A DNA stretch of 64,000 bases from an uncultured Chthonomonas sp. (lineage in GTDB: Bacteria > Armatimonadota > Chthonomonadetes > Chthonomonadales > Chthonomonadaceae): contig CAIONQ010000076.1 in NCBI GenBank assembly GCA_903859705.1, positions 1 to 64,000 on the forward strand, in the 5' to 3' direction. Numbering within the stretch: position 1 is the stretch's first letter; each line of letters opens with the position of its first letter. The position numbers and the translations under genes were made by a program. This document shows positions 15,352 to 24,229 of this stretch, one piece after another. The notes under the pieces were generated by a model. That model was not told the DNA's origin, did not search any database, and was given only the letters and a program-made list of their open reading frames with translations.

Positions 15352-18300
15352 GTGATACCAGCTACCAATAGCCTCCGTACCGGCCTCAAATTGAGTGCCG
15401 CATTTGCTTTGTTGCCCATGCCCATGGTTATGGGCACTGGCTTTTTTGCGGTGAATGCGCAGGCTCAACTGCCACCTCCGGCCGCCAAACTGGCAGTAGG
15501 TGCACGTATGCCTGCCCTCAGCCCGGATGGGTCTCGGCTGGCATTTGTTTATCGTGGTGATGTGTGGATTGTAGATTCACATGGAGGCCACGCAACCCCG
15601 CTTACACGCAATGTTGAAATGGACGCATATCCGCAGTTTTCACCGGACGGTAACTGGATATCGTTTTCCAGCACGCGCACCGGCAACTGGGATGTTTTTG
15701 TGGTGCCTGCCGCTGGCGGTGAACCGAAGCGTATAACCTGGCACGATGGATTGGACGTTAGCTACGGCTGGAGCCCGGATGGTAAGAGCCTGATACTAAC
15801 ATCTCGCCGCGAAAGCGGCGACCCTGAGATGCTGACCGTAGATGTTGCAACGTTAAAGCTAAAGCACCTGGCACAAGATTACGTAGGTATGGCGATGCCT
15901 AACTACTCGCCAGATGGCCGCTCCGTAGTGTACGGACATTTCGATAGCTTTCCGTGGACTCGCCCTCGCTATCATGGTTCTGCTGCAACACAAATTGCTT
16001 TGTTAGATACCGCCACAGGCAACTCACGTTATCTCACTTCAGATAGCCATCAGCACCTCTTTTCCCGATTTCTGCCAGATGGTAAACACATAGCCTGTGT
16101 TACGTATTCCGACGAAACTCCTTCCAGCCACAAAGTGGGTGAGAACCCGGGTAAGTACACCGATACAGATAGACGCACCCCAAACCTGTGGGAATTTGAC
16201 CTTAACGGTAAGGGCAAGCAGGTTACTCACTTTGTGGGTGGGGCCGTGCGTTTCCCGGCGGTGGCATCAAAGTCTGGCGATATTGCTTTCGAGTATGGTT
16301 CGGATCTGTGGATACTGAAGGCAGGCGGCAATGCGCCTACAAGAGTCGCCATAACGGCAACAGAGGATGATGCGCAGAATACCTTCCGCCATGAAACGCT
16401 AACAACCGGTGTTACGGAGGCAGAGCCATCTCCCGATGGAACGCAGTTTGCGTTTGGGTTGAAGGGCGACGTATGGACAATTGCCATAGACAAACCTAAG
16501 GGTGCAGCAGGCAAAACTGCTGAGTTTGCGCGCAGACTTACAGATTGGCCTGGGGATGACTCGGATTTTCTGTGGTCGCAAGATGGCAAGAAGCTCTACT
16601 ACCGAAGCGATAGAGACTACGTAACGGGCATCTACGAGATGGACGTTGCAACGCGTGAGAACCGCAGCCTGTGGTCACGTAAAGAGAACGTCGACGAGCT
16701 ATATCTTTCGCCTGATGGCAAAGAGCTTGCCTTCTGGGCTCATGGCACGGAAGGCGGTTTGTACCGCCTTACCATCCAGAGTGGTGTAGCTACCCGCATT
16801 CTGAAAACACCCGATGCTGTGCGAGAGTGGCAGAGTGGGGACGACATCAAGTGGTCGCCAGATCAAAAGTGGATTGCAGTATCTCTGCGCGAGGTAGATG
16901 GGCCCCAGAACATCTGGATAGCCGCTGCAGATGGCAGTGGACCTGTTAATGTTACGCGCCTTAATTCCGGCCACTCATTGCCGGCCTGGACTCCCGATGG
17001 AAAATATCTCCTGTTCTCAAGTGATCGCGATGGTGCCGGATTATACATGCTATCGCTTACGCAGGATACAGCCCGAGCAGTGGATGCCGATATTAAATTT
17101 GAGAAGCCGAAAGGCGCAGTTAAGACTGCAATTGAGTTTGATCAAATATCCCGCAGAATACGCAAAGTAACCGGGCAAAACCCGGAGGCAGATCTGCAGG
17201 TTAATCCCGATGGATTGATCCTTTACATCAGTGGCGGAGATTCCTGGTCTGTATCTTATGATGGTTCGGACCTAAAGAGGCTTACTGCTGGTGGTGGCTG
17301 CACGCATCTGCGCCAATCAAAAGATGGGCACAAGCTCTACTTTGCTCGCAATGGCGAGTTGTGGTTTATGAATGTAGATGGCGGCGGCCAAACGAAGGTT
17401 AACTTTTCGGCGGATTATGACCATGACATTCGGGCAGAGAGGGTGGCCGCGTTTGCGCAGTTCTGGAATGGTTTCAGCAGGCGCTTTTACGATGCAAACA
17501 TGCATGGGCGCGATTGGGCAGAGGTTCGAAAACGTTACGAACCGATGTTGGATGCCGTGGAAACGCGCCAGGAGTTTGCAACTCTGCTGGGAATGATGGT
17601 TGGCGAACTGGAATCCAGCCATTCTGAAGTTGGCGCAGGGCAAGGAACAATTGCTACCGCTGTAACGCCTAATCTTGGATTTAGTTTTGACCTGACGTAT
17701 GCGGGGCCTGGCCTTAAGATCGCCACGGTTCCTCCTGGTGCGCCGGGCTCTTATACTCAAACAAAGGTGACGGCCGGTGAGTATCTGCTTGCTGTGGATG
17801 GTGTAGACGTTACCGGCGATGAGAACTACTACAAAACTGTAAATAACAAGCAGGGGAGAATGGTTACTCTGCTTGTAAACTCGCGCCCAGGCAAGGATGG
17901 TGCCCGCACCGTAAAGTATGTTGCTCTTACCCAGGCAGAGTACGGTAAGCTGCTGTATGCCAGCCGTGTGGAAAGAGCTCGCAAGCAGGTTGAAGAAAAA
18001 TCTGGGGGCAAGCTCACCTACCTTCACATCGCAGGTATGGGGGGAGATAACCAGGTAACGTTTGAGCGCGAACTGTACGAGTACTCCATAGGTAAGCAGG
18101 GAGTAATCATCGATGTGCGCCGCAACGGCGGAGGCAATATTGCGGATACCCTGGTGAACTGGCTATCCGCCAAGCCACATGGCTCTCGCGTGCCAAGAGA
18201 TGGCCTGCCCGAGAGCAGCCCGGGAAGGGTGTGGAATAAGCCTGTAATTGTTTTGATGAATGAAACCAGCTTTTCTAACGCCGAGATGTTTCCAAACTTT

Positions 18301-18552
18301 ATGCGCACATACGGGTTGGCGAAGCTTGTAGGCCAGCCAACACCCGGCTATGTTATATGGACGTGGGGCTTTCCGCTGATCGATGGTACTTCTGCACGTA
18401 TGCCGGGATCAGGTGTGTACCGCAGCGATGGTACCAGTATGGAGAACAGAGGAGAGCAGCCGGATTATCGGGTTGCTCTGACGGCAGAAGATTGGCTAAA
18501 CGAGCGAGATCCTCAGCTTGAGAAAGCCATTGAACTGCTATTGAAGCACTGA
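15352..18552 (+). CDS. Tricorn-type protease (propeller - PDZ - S41 peptidase)
   Basis: A 1066-residue exported protease homologous to the archaeal tricorn core. The GTG start follows AGAAAGG and leads into a signal peptide (LKLSAAFALLPMPMVMG, cleavage near AQA-QL). Two beta-propellers of PD40/TolB-like blades fill about 35-690 (MPALSPDGSRLAFVY, WSPDGKSLILTSRR, WTPDGKYLLFSSDRDG). A helical C1 region spans about 690-760, a PDZ domain about 765-865 (NLGFSFDLTYAGPGLKI, EYLLAVDGVDVTG), and the S41 catalytic domain about 870-1050. The nucleophile is predicted as Ser975 in SFSNAE, and RGEQPDYRV closes the family signature. In archaea tricorn acts after the proteasome in the cytosol. Here the signal suggests periplasmic peptide degradation. 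No tricorn accessory factors are adjacent. Confidence 0.85.
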   Translation: MIPATNSLRTGLKLSAAFALLPMPMVMGTGFFAVNAQAQLPPPAAKLAVGARMPALSPDGSRLAFVYRGDVWIVDSHGGHATPLTRNVEMDAYPQFSPDGNWISFSSTRTGNWDVFVVPAAGGEPKRITWHDGLDVSYGWSPDGKSLILTSRRESGDPEMLTVDVATLKLKHLAQDYVGMAMPNYSPDGRSVVYGHFDSFPWTRPRYHGSAATQIALLDTATGNSRYLTSDSHQHLFSRFLPDGKHIACVTYSDETPSSHKVGENPGKYTDTDRRTPNLWEFDLNGKGKQVTHFVGGAVRFPAVASKSGDIAFEYGSDLWILKAGGNAPTRVAITATEDDAQNTFRHETLTTGVTEAEPSPDGTQFAFGLKGDVWTIAIDKPKGAAGKTAEFARRLTDWPGDDSDFLWSQDGKKLYYRSDRDYVTGIYEMDVATRENRSLWSRKENVDELYLSPDGKELAFWAHGTEGGLYRLTIQSGVATRILKTPDAVREWQSGDDIKWSPDQKWIAVSLREVDGPQNIWIAAADGSGPVNVTRLNSGHSLPAWTPDGKYLLFSSDRDGAGLYMLSLTQDTARAVDADIKFEKPKGAVKTAIEFDQISRRIRKVTGQNPEADLQVNPDGLILYISGGDSWSVSYDGSDLKRLTAGGGCTHLRQSKDGHKLYFARNGELWFMNVDGGGQTKVNFSADYDHDIRAERVAAFAQFWNGFSRRFYDANMHGRDWAEVRKRYEPMLDAVETRQEFATLLGMMVGELESSHSEVGAGQGTIATAVTPNLGFSFDLTYAGPGLKIATVPPGAPGSYTQTKVTAGEYLLAVDGVDVTGDENYYKTVNNKQGRMVTLLVNSRPGKDGARTVKYVALTQAEYGKLLYASRVERARKQVEEKSGGKLTYLHIAGMGGDNQVTFERELYEYSIGKQGVIIDVRRNGGGNIADTLVNWLSAKPHGSRVPRDGLPESSPGRVWNKPVIVLMNETSFSNAEMFPNFMRTYGLAKLVGQPTPGYVIWTWGFPLIDGTSARMPGSGVYRSDGTSMENRGEQPDYRVALTAEDWLNERDPQLEKAIELLLKH

Positions 18553-18568
18553 TGCAAACCCGGGCTCG

Positions 18569-18607
18569 CATGTGCAAATGGAGCGTCAATTTCTCCATTT
18601 GCACATG
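18569..18607. terminator. Perfect 15-bp hairpin after the tricorn gene
   Basis: CATGTGCAAATGGAG (18569-18583) pairs perfectly with CTCCATTTGCACATG (18593-18607) over a 9-nt loop, 17 nt after the protease stop. No T run follows on the plus strand, so it may be a weak terminator, an mRNA-stabilising hairpin or a protein-binding dyad. Confidence 0.5.
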
Positions 18608-18664
18608 GGAAAGCAATCATGGCAATGCATAAGTGAGCAGGCAGTGCGCTGGTAGGAAGCCGCT

Positions 18665-20731
18665 ATGAGTGCAGAAATTATTTTGTTGCCTGACAAAAGC
18701 AAGGACCATGCTATGATTAGCCAAATCGGTGATTTCGATCTGTCTGACATACGGTGTGCGGTAGTTATCTTGAACCGCGAGGGGCGGCACGTATTTGCCA
18801 GCAAGTTTGCCTCGGAGTTTCTGGGGTTCGATGAACAATCAATTCTCGGTAAGACTATTGTTGAGTTGTTGGGTCCAGATCTCGAGAGCCCACTTTTTGA
18901 GATGTTGCAGCGTGCTCTGGACGGCGAAATTGTACACCACCTCCTTCGATTTCCTTCTGTAGATCCCTACACCCGAGATCGCTATCATGAAATATGTTTG
19001 GAACGGTGCATGTTTCAGGGTGAGGTTCATGTACTTAATGTTGTGATGGATATCACCCACCGTGTAGAGGGACGCGTCCATCTGCTTCGCCGTCAATCCG
19101 AACTTGAAAAAGACCTTGAAGGCAGGGGGGCAGAACTGCTTCGTGCCGAAGAGCGGATGCGCGTTGTGGGTGGTATCAGTGCGGATGGCTATTGGGAACG
19201 CAATCTGGTTACCGGCAAACGCTATTGCAGCGATAGTTTTAAAAAGCTGCTCAAATATGAAGATCAACCTATTGAAGAGGATCCCAATTTTTGGAAGAAT
19301 CTAATTTTTTCGGCGGACTACCCGATGTGGAGCGAGGCATATGATAGCCACATTGAACACAATAGTCCGTTTACGGTAACGTTACGGCTGTTACGTTCAG
19401 ATGAACAGCCCATCTGGGTTACTGTTCGAGGCATAGCTATTCGTGACGAAAACGGTGTGCCACTGCGGATTGTGGGCAGCGTTACCGATATCACTGCATT
19501 AAGGCAAGCGCAACACAAACTTCAGAATATTAACCAGACCCTTGAGGCTAAAATAGTTGAGCGCACAGTTGCTCTCACCGAAGAGAAGGAGCGGATCTCG
19601 AGGATTGCATCGCTCGTGCCAGGTGTTATTTTTTCAATATCAATTAATAAGAAACGAAACATCCAGTTTGAGTATATTAGCGATGGGTTTGTAGATATTT
19701 TTGGTGCTTCAGAAGAAAAAGATTCTTTTCCCGGTACGTTTGGCGATCTGCTGGGACTTATTCATATCGATCATCGAATGGAGATTGCAACACAGGTAAT
19801 GCGGGCAGGACACAGCCTAAAAACCTGGCAAGGTGAATTTAAGTTGAGCCGTACGGATAGGGAAGTGTGGGCAAATGTTACTTCCGCACCGATCGCTCAC
19901 TCAGATGGCACCCTGTGGTGGCATGGGTTTGTGCAGGATGTTACCGCGCGAATAATGCAGGAGCGAGAAGCCAACCGATTGCGTGCGGAGGCTGAAGAGC
20001 GCAAAATACAAGATTACCAACAGCTCGCCGAACAGCAGCGCAGCATGACCCACCGGTTTATCAACCTGGCTGAAGAAGAGCGTCGCGGGGTTGCGTACGA
20101 TCTACATGATGGGCTCACTCAGCATGTGATGTCGGCCAACTTATACATGGAAATCTTTCGAGCGAGGGTAGGGGAGCTTGAATTGGCACCGCTTGAGTTC
20201 CTGAATAAAGGAATGGAGTGCCTGGAGCAGGCAGTTAAGGAATCCAGGCGGCTGGTAAATGGTCTGCGAGCACTATATCTGGATGACATGGGGCTGGCTG
20301 GCGCTATTGCACAGGTGTTTGCTGATGAAAGTACCGCGGCGGGGTGGGCCAGCACAATGTACGTGCACAACCTTTCTGATACACGCTTTGAGCCTGAAGT
20401 AGAAACAGCAGTGTTCAGAATAGTACAGGAGGCGCTGGTAAACATCCGCAAGCATGCCTCCGCACGGAGAGTTACAATCGAAATAGTAAAAACTGATGAT
20501 GAGCTCCTACCGGAATTGGTGGTGCGAATTACAGATTATGGGGCAGGTTTTGAATACGCACCCGGCACATACAAACAGGGCCACTTTGGGCTCAGATCTA
20601 TGCAGGAGCGTGCGTCTCTGCTTGGTGGCACACTAACCGTACTTTCAAAGCCTGGGACAGGCACACGTATCACGCTACATATGCCGTTGCATTGGAGCGA
20701 TGCTCCGGTTGTAGCTGGATTTGAAATTTAG
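18665..20731 (+). CDS. Cytoplasmic PAS-domain sensor histidine kinase (HisKA_3/NarL-type)
   Basis: A 688-residue kinase without membrane segments. Three PAS-type domains occupy about 22-135, 165-285 and 310-430 (GRHVFASKFASEFLGF; VGSVTDITALR; HGFVQDVTARIM). A short coiled coil leads to a HisKA_3 dimerisation domain with phospho-acceptor His481 in DLHDGLTQH. The HATPase domain has Asn593 in EALVNIRKHA, then DYGAGF and GHFGLRSMQERA. Such kinases normally pass phosphate to a LuxR/NarL response regulator, but none is encoded in this window, so it is an orphan here. The soluble PAS array suggests sensing of redox, light, gas or a metabolite. Its stop overlaps the stop of the convergent carotenoid glycosyltransferase gene. 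Confidence 0.9.
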   Translation: MSAEIILLPDKSKDHAMISQIGDFDLSDIRCAVVILNREGRHVFASKFASEFLGFDEQSILGKTIVELLGPDLESPLFEMLQRALDGEIVHHLLRFPSVDPYTRDRYHEICLERCMFQGEVHVLNVVMDITHRVEGRVHLLRRQSELEKDLEGRGAELLRAEERMRVVGGISADGYWERNLVTGKRYCSDSFKKLLKYEDQPIEEDPNFWKNLIFSADYPMWSEAYDSHIEHNSPFTVTLRLLRSDEQPIWVTVRGIAIRDENGVPLRIVGSVTDITALRQAQHKLQNINQTLEAKIVERTVALTEEKERISRIASLVPGVIFSISINKKRNIQFEYISDGFVDIFGASEEKDSFPGTFGDLLGLIHIDHRMEIATQVMRAGHSLKTWQGEFKLSRTDREVWANVTSAPIAHSDGTLWWHGFVQDVTARIMQEREANRLRAEAEERKIQDYQQLAEQQRSMTHRFINLAEEERRGVAYDLHDGLTQHVMSANLYMEIFRARVGELELAPLEFLNKGMECLEQAVKESRRLVNGLRALYLDDMGLAGAIAQVFADESTAAGWASTMYVHNLSDTRFEPEVETAVFRIVQEALVNIRKHASARRVTIEIVKTDDELLPELVVRITDYGAGFEYAPGTYKQGHFGLRSMQERASLLGGTLTVLSKPGTGTRITLHMPLHWSDAPVVAGFEI

Positions 20732-21885
20732 TGGGCATTCGGTGCTTCCATATCTTGTGTACCGGTGGGTTCACCAGGTGATAGATGCACAAACTTCCGC
20801 CCTTTCCATGTTCCAGATTTCCTGAACAGGCTGGCCCATTGTATAGTGATAACGCTTAGCGCTGAGATGGGCAATAGGAGTGCATTCAACGCATGTTTAA
20901 AGCGCGTTACCTGAATTAACCTTATTGTAAGTGCGACGGCCGCAACCGTTGCTGCCAGAGTTACCCAGGAAGTATGCCTCAAAACTCCCCATGCTAAGAG
21001 TATAAACGGCAAGCAGAACAGGGTGAACTCGGAAGCCGTTACAGTAATTAGTGCCGGAATGGAGCCTATGCCTTCGTAGGTGTTGCGGGTAAAACCATTC
21101 CACACATCACGGCCGTTTTGATACATTCGGCAGGATATCAGTTTCTCAAGATCAACAAGTTGAATTCGTTTCCCTGCACGTTTGAACTTGCGTGCAAGCT
21201 GCAATCCATCATGAAACGAGGTGCGGATTGAACTATGGCCTCCGACCTGCTCGTAAGCGGATCGACGTGTGAATAAGACTTGACCGCAGGCTGCAGCAAA
21301 TGCTGGAGATGGATCTGTACGCACCTGCCGTACAGGCAAGAAACTCATCACTATAACCTGAAGCATTGGGAGTACCATCACTTCCCAAAAGCTCCCAGTA
21401 ATCTGGCGTGGAAACCCACTTATGAAGTCAACATCGCTGTTGAGTATCTCTGCGTGAAGCGATGCCGTTAGTTCAGGCTGCGGTCGGGTGTCGGCATCCA
21501 GAAATAGCACGAACTCGCCCTTAGCATGCGCTGCGAGTTGTGCGCACGCATGGCACTTACCCGCCCAGCCGGCCTGGATTGGCGCACCCGCGATTAACTT
21601 AAATCGCGGGTCTGTGCCTGCAGTTTCCATCGCAATTTGCCGTGTGTCGTCCTCAGAGCCATCATCCAGAACCAGGATTTCGAGGTGCTTGTAGGTTTGT
21701 TGGCCAACAGCCTGAAGTATTGCCGCAATGTTACTTGCTTCGTTACGTGCCGGGATGCATATTGATATCAGGCAGTCTTCCGCGCCAGAAGGGCCACTGG
21801 GGTACCGATACTCGTTCAGGTTTTGAAGCACCAGGCCAAGGGATGCCAACTCAAGAGTCAGCAATAGGCAGAGAAGAAATATCAT
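20728..21885 (-). CDS. crtQ: Family 2 glycosyltransferase, CrtQ-like (carotenoid glycosylation)
   Basis: A 385-residue membrane glycosyltransferase. The ATG at 21885 is chosen because it gives the same 4-nt ATGA overlap with the upstream gene as the other junctions of this operon; a longer frame opens at 21918. An N-terminal helix (IFLLCLLLTLELASLGLVL) precedes a GT2 domain with SICIPARNEASNI, the nucleotide-binding VLDDGSEDDT and the DxD-type LDADTRP. Three more hydrophobic helices lie near the C terminus (about 265-355). Staphyloxanthin CrtQ has the same plan and glucosylates the carotenoid carboxylate. As last gene of the operon it should add the sugar that the acyltransferase esterifies. 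Donor and acceptor are inferred from context. Confidence 0.8.
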   Translation of the reverse strand: MIFLLCLLLTLELASLGLVLQNLNEYRYPSGPSGAEDCLISICIPARNEASNIAAILQAVGQQTYKHLEILVLDDGSEDDTRQIAMETAGTDPRFKLIAGAPIQAGWAGKCHACAQLAAHAKGEFVLFLDADTRPQPELTASLHAEILNSDVDFISGFPRQITGSFWEVMVLPMLQVIVMSFLPVRQVRTDPSPAFAAACGQVLFTRRSAYEQVGGHSSIRTSFHDGLQLARKFKRAGKRIQLVDLEKLISCRMYQNGRDVWNGFTRNTYEGIGSIPALITVTASEFTLFCLPFILLAWGVLRHTSWVTLAATVAAVALTIRLIQVTRFKHALNALLLPISALSVITIQWASLFRKSGTWKGRKFVHLSPGEPTGTQDMEAPNAH

Positions 21886-22703
21886 GATTGCACGTCTCCA
21901 CCACGTCCCTTGCGCCAACCTGGTGTTACAATATCGCCGTGAGCCTTATCCATATTATTGCCAGTTAACTTTGCAGCAAGGGACCTCAGCACATCATAAA
22001 CAGGCTGAATTCCGCCGCTTCCGCTAAGGATGGTTGTGAAGACAGAAGGAGCGCGCTGTTCCATTTTGATTGCCAGTTGGTTGCACTGCTCCTCAAGTTG
22101 TTGTTCCAGCTCAGCGGTGAACCTACGTCTGGAGAAATTCTTGTCAGCGCTGTAGGTGTGAGCCGGTGAAACCGAAATCGCGGCGACAGGCAACCTATCT
22201 TCCCAGAAGGCGTATTCGATCGCAACGGTAATTACCTCGAATGTACCTATTTCTCGAGCAATCCAGCCAGCACCAGGTTGAAATCGGATTGGCCGGTGTC
22301 TCGCACTCACCATCTCGCCTTGAACTGTAAGCCAGAGTGCCGTGTTCTTGTGCCCACGCAGCAGCTCTGCGCAGTGCGCAGTGAACTCTCTGGCTCCCTT
22401 AAGGCAAGTTCTATCGACCCCAATTACCCCAAGGAATGAAAAGAACCGGTAGCGTTTGAGCTGCCTTTCGTCCATAGCTGTGTATGAGTTTCTTGCAGGC
22501 ATCCGCTCTTCAAGCAGCATGCCAACCAGCAGATCCCACCAACTGGTGTGGTTCATACACACCAGCAAAGGCACGCCAGTTTGGGGAGCCAGGGCATCCA
22601 GATCCCCATCCAGCATCACCCTGCGAAAGTGTCGCTTGAGGTAGAAGCGGTTGTACCCCCGGAATATTCTTAAGAATACAGGGATCTTATGAGCCCTGAT
22701 CAT
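21882..22703 (-). CDS. PlsC-type acyltransferase, probable glycosyl-carotenoid acyltransferase
   Basis: A 273-residue member of the lysophospholipid acyltransferase family. The catalytic HX4D motif is present as NHTSWWD, with the acceptor-site motif GVIGVDR and a later WLTVQGEM replacing the usual FPEG-type block. One N-terminal amphipathic or hydrophobic stretch (FLRIFRGYNRFYLKRHFRR) suggests membrane-surface location. Staphyloxanthin synthesis ends with acylation of the glucose by CrtO, which belongs to a different family. A PlsC-type enzyme could fill that step here. It overlaps its upstream and downstream neighbours by ATGA. A phospholipid role remains possible. Confidence 0.75.
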   Translation of the reverse strand: MIRAHKIPVFLRIFRGYNRFYLKRHFRRVMLDGDLDALAPQTGVPLLVCMNHTSWWDLLVGMLLEERMPARNSYTAMDERQLKRYRFFSFLGVIGVDRTCLKGAREFTAHCAELLRGHKNTALWLTVQGEMVSARHRPIRFQPGAGWIAREIGTFEVITVAIEYAFWEDRLPVAAISVSPAHTYSADKNFSRRRFTAELEQQLEEQCNQLAIKMEQRAPSVFTTILSGSGGIQPVYDVLRSLAAKLTGNNMDKAHGDIVTPGWRKGRGGDVQS

Positions 22704-24229
22704 GCTGTAGCCAGCTTTGGTGCGCCAGAAACCGCTCCGGATGTTATATCTTCTAACACACAGTTGGCTGCAATTTGTCCAGACATCAATACCATCGGTA
22801 CACCAGCTCCCGGGTTTACGCTGCCGCCAGCAAAATACAAGCCTGGCAGTGGGCTGCGGTTACCAGTTTTGAAGGCGGAAGTGAGCCCTCTGCGAGTAAC
22901 TACGCCGTAGATAGCCCCTTTGTTCACCCTGTAAAGCTTCTGCAAATCGAGAGGAGTGATCCACCTCTCGGTTTCGATAGATTCCTCAAGACCGGTAAAT
23001 CCACATCGCTCCATCTTTTTAACGATGATATCTCTGTACTCTCTGGCGCGTGTATTCCAATCGTACTCTGGTGAAACGTAGGGCGTATGCACCAGGGCGT
23101 ATACTGCCTCGCACCCTTCTGGCGCTACGGTAGGATCTGTGATAGAAGGGATGGCAAGGTATATGGATGGGTCTGAATGTGGAACACGCTTCTCATAAAT
23201 GTCTCTGAACTCGGCATCAGAGTCCGATGAGAAAAGGAAGTCATGATGGAGAAAGCCCTCAAACTTCTTTTTACACCCCAGGTATAACACCATCCCAGAG
23301 CAGGCAGGTTCCAGCGCAGAACCCTGACGCTTAACGGCCGTGGTGGCATCTCTTTCAGGCAGCAATTCGGTGCATGTAAGAGTGATATCGGAGTTTGCAA
23401 TCACAATATCTGCCGGATGTATTTTTCCATCGCCATCCGTTATACCCGTAGCTCTACCATTGCTTACATTGATTTGAGCAACCAATGTGTTGCAGTGAAC
23501 TTCGATGCCTAGCTCCAGGCACAGCTTTGTAAGTGCAGCTGCAATTTTGCCAGTTCCACCCATTGGGTACCAGCATCCGTAACCAAGTTGTACCCATGGA
23601 ATGAGGCAGAGGATGGCTGGAGCAACGAAGGGTGATGAACCTACATACTGAACGAAATGCTCAAACAATTGGCGCAATCGTTCATCTTTAAAGTGCCGGC
23701 CAACTGCTTGATGTATAGATGACATTGGGTCTATGGCTGCCGCAAGGCTCAGGCTTTGTGGCCCAAACGTGCTGGCAGACATCACATCTTTCAGAGAACC
23801 CCATGGCTTCCAGAAGAACCACTTTTCCGATATCTCATACATGCGCTGGCAGTACGAAAGAAAATTGAGGTAGTTGCTGATTTCAGCGGGAGCGGTGCGG
23901 CTTAGCTCTGCCGTCATCGCTTCCAGTGAAGAGCACAAATCGATGTGGCTTCCATCTGAGTAAATGGTGCGCCATTGTGGATCGAGCGATACCATGTTCA
24001 GGTAGTCCTGCACATTTCGGCCGGCACTCTGGAACAGTTGCTCTAACACGGCAGGCATGGTGATGATTGTTGGCCCCATATCAAAGGTATAGCCTTTGGA
24101 TTGCCATACATTCATCTTGCCGCCGAGATGGCTATTCTGCTCAAATATTGCCACCTGATGCCCTTTTGCAGCGAGAGGGATGGCTGCCGCCAGGCCGGCG
24201 AGACCGCCACCTACAATATTGATCTTCAT
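22700..24229 (-). CDS. crtP: CrtP/CrtNb-type carotenoid desaturase-oxygenase
   Basis: A 509-residue FAD-dependent amine-oxidase-fold enzyme. The Rossmann motif lies at the N terminus (INIVGGGLAGLAAAI) and the C terminus has GLYFAGGSVNPGAGVPMVL, the flavin signature of the CrtI/CrtN/CrtP family. The segment NKGAIYGVVTRRG and the NPGAG form resemble CrtP (diaponeurosporene oxidase) more than the desaturase CrtN, so oxidation of the terminal methyl to an aldehyde is the likely step. The gene directly upstream encodes an aldehyde dehydrogenase that would continue the oxidation. A strong GAGGAG precedes the ATG. Desaturase and oxygenase cannot be separated with certainty by eye. Confidence 0.8.
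   Translation of the reverse strand: MKINIVGGGLAGLAAAIPLAAKGHQVAIFEQNSHLGGKMNVWQSKGYTFDMGPTIITMPAVLEQLFQSAGRNVQDYLNMVSLDPQWRTIYSDGSHIDLCSSLEAMTAELSRTAPAEISNYLNFLSYCQRMYEISEKWFFWKPWGSLKDVMSASTFGPQSLSLAAAIDPMSSIHQAVGRHFKDERLRQLFEHFVQYVGSSPFVAPAILCLIPWVQLGYGCWYPMGGTGKIAAALTKLCLELGIEVHCNTLVAQINVSNGRATGITDGDGKIHPADIVIANSDITLTCTELLPERDATTAVKRQGSALEPACSGMVLYLGCKKKFEGFLHHDFLFSSDSDAEFRDIYEKRVPHSDPSIYLAIPSITDPTVAPEGCEAVYALVHTPYVSPEYDWNTRAREYRDIIVKKMERCGFTGLEESIETERWITPLDLQKLYRVNKGAIYGVVTRRGLTSAFKTGNRSPLPGLYFAGGSVNPGAGVPMVLMSGQIAANCVLEDITSGAVSGAPKLATA

Noticed and set aside
17317-18027. Minus-strand open frame of 236 codons inside the tricorn protease gene
   Set aside because: Shadow of the PDZ/S41-coding region without start signals or protein-like composition.
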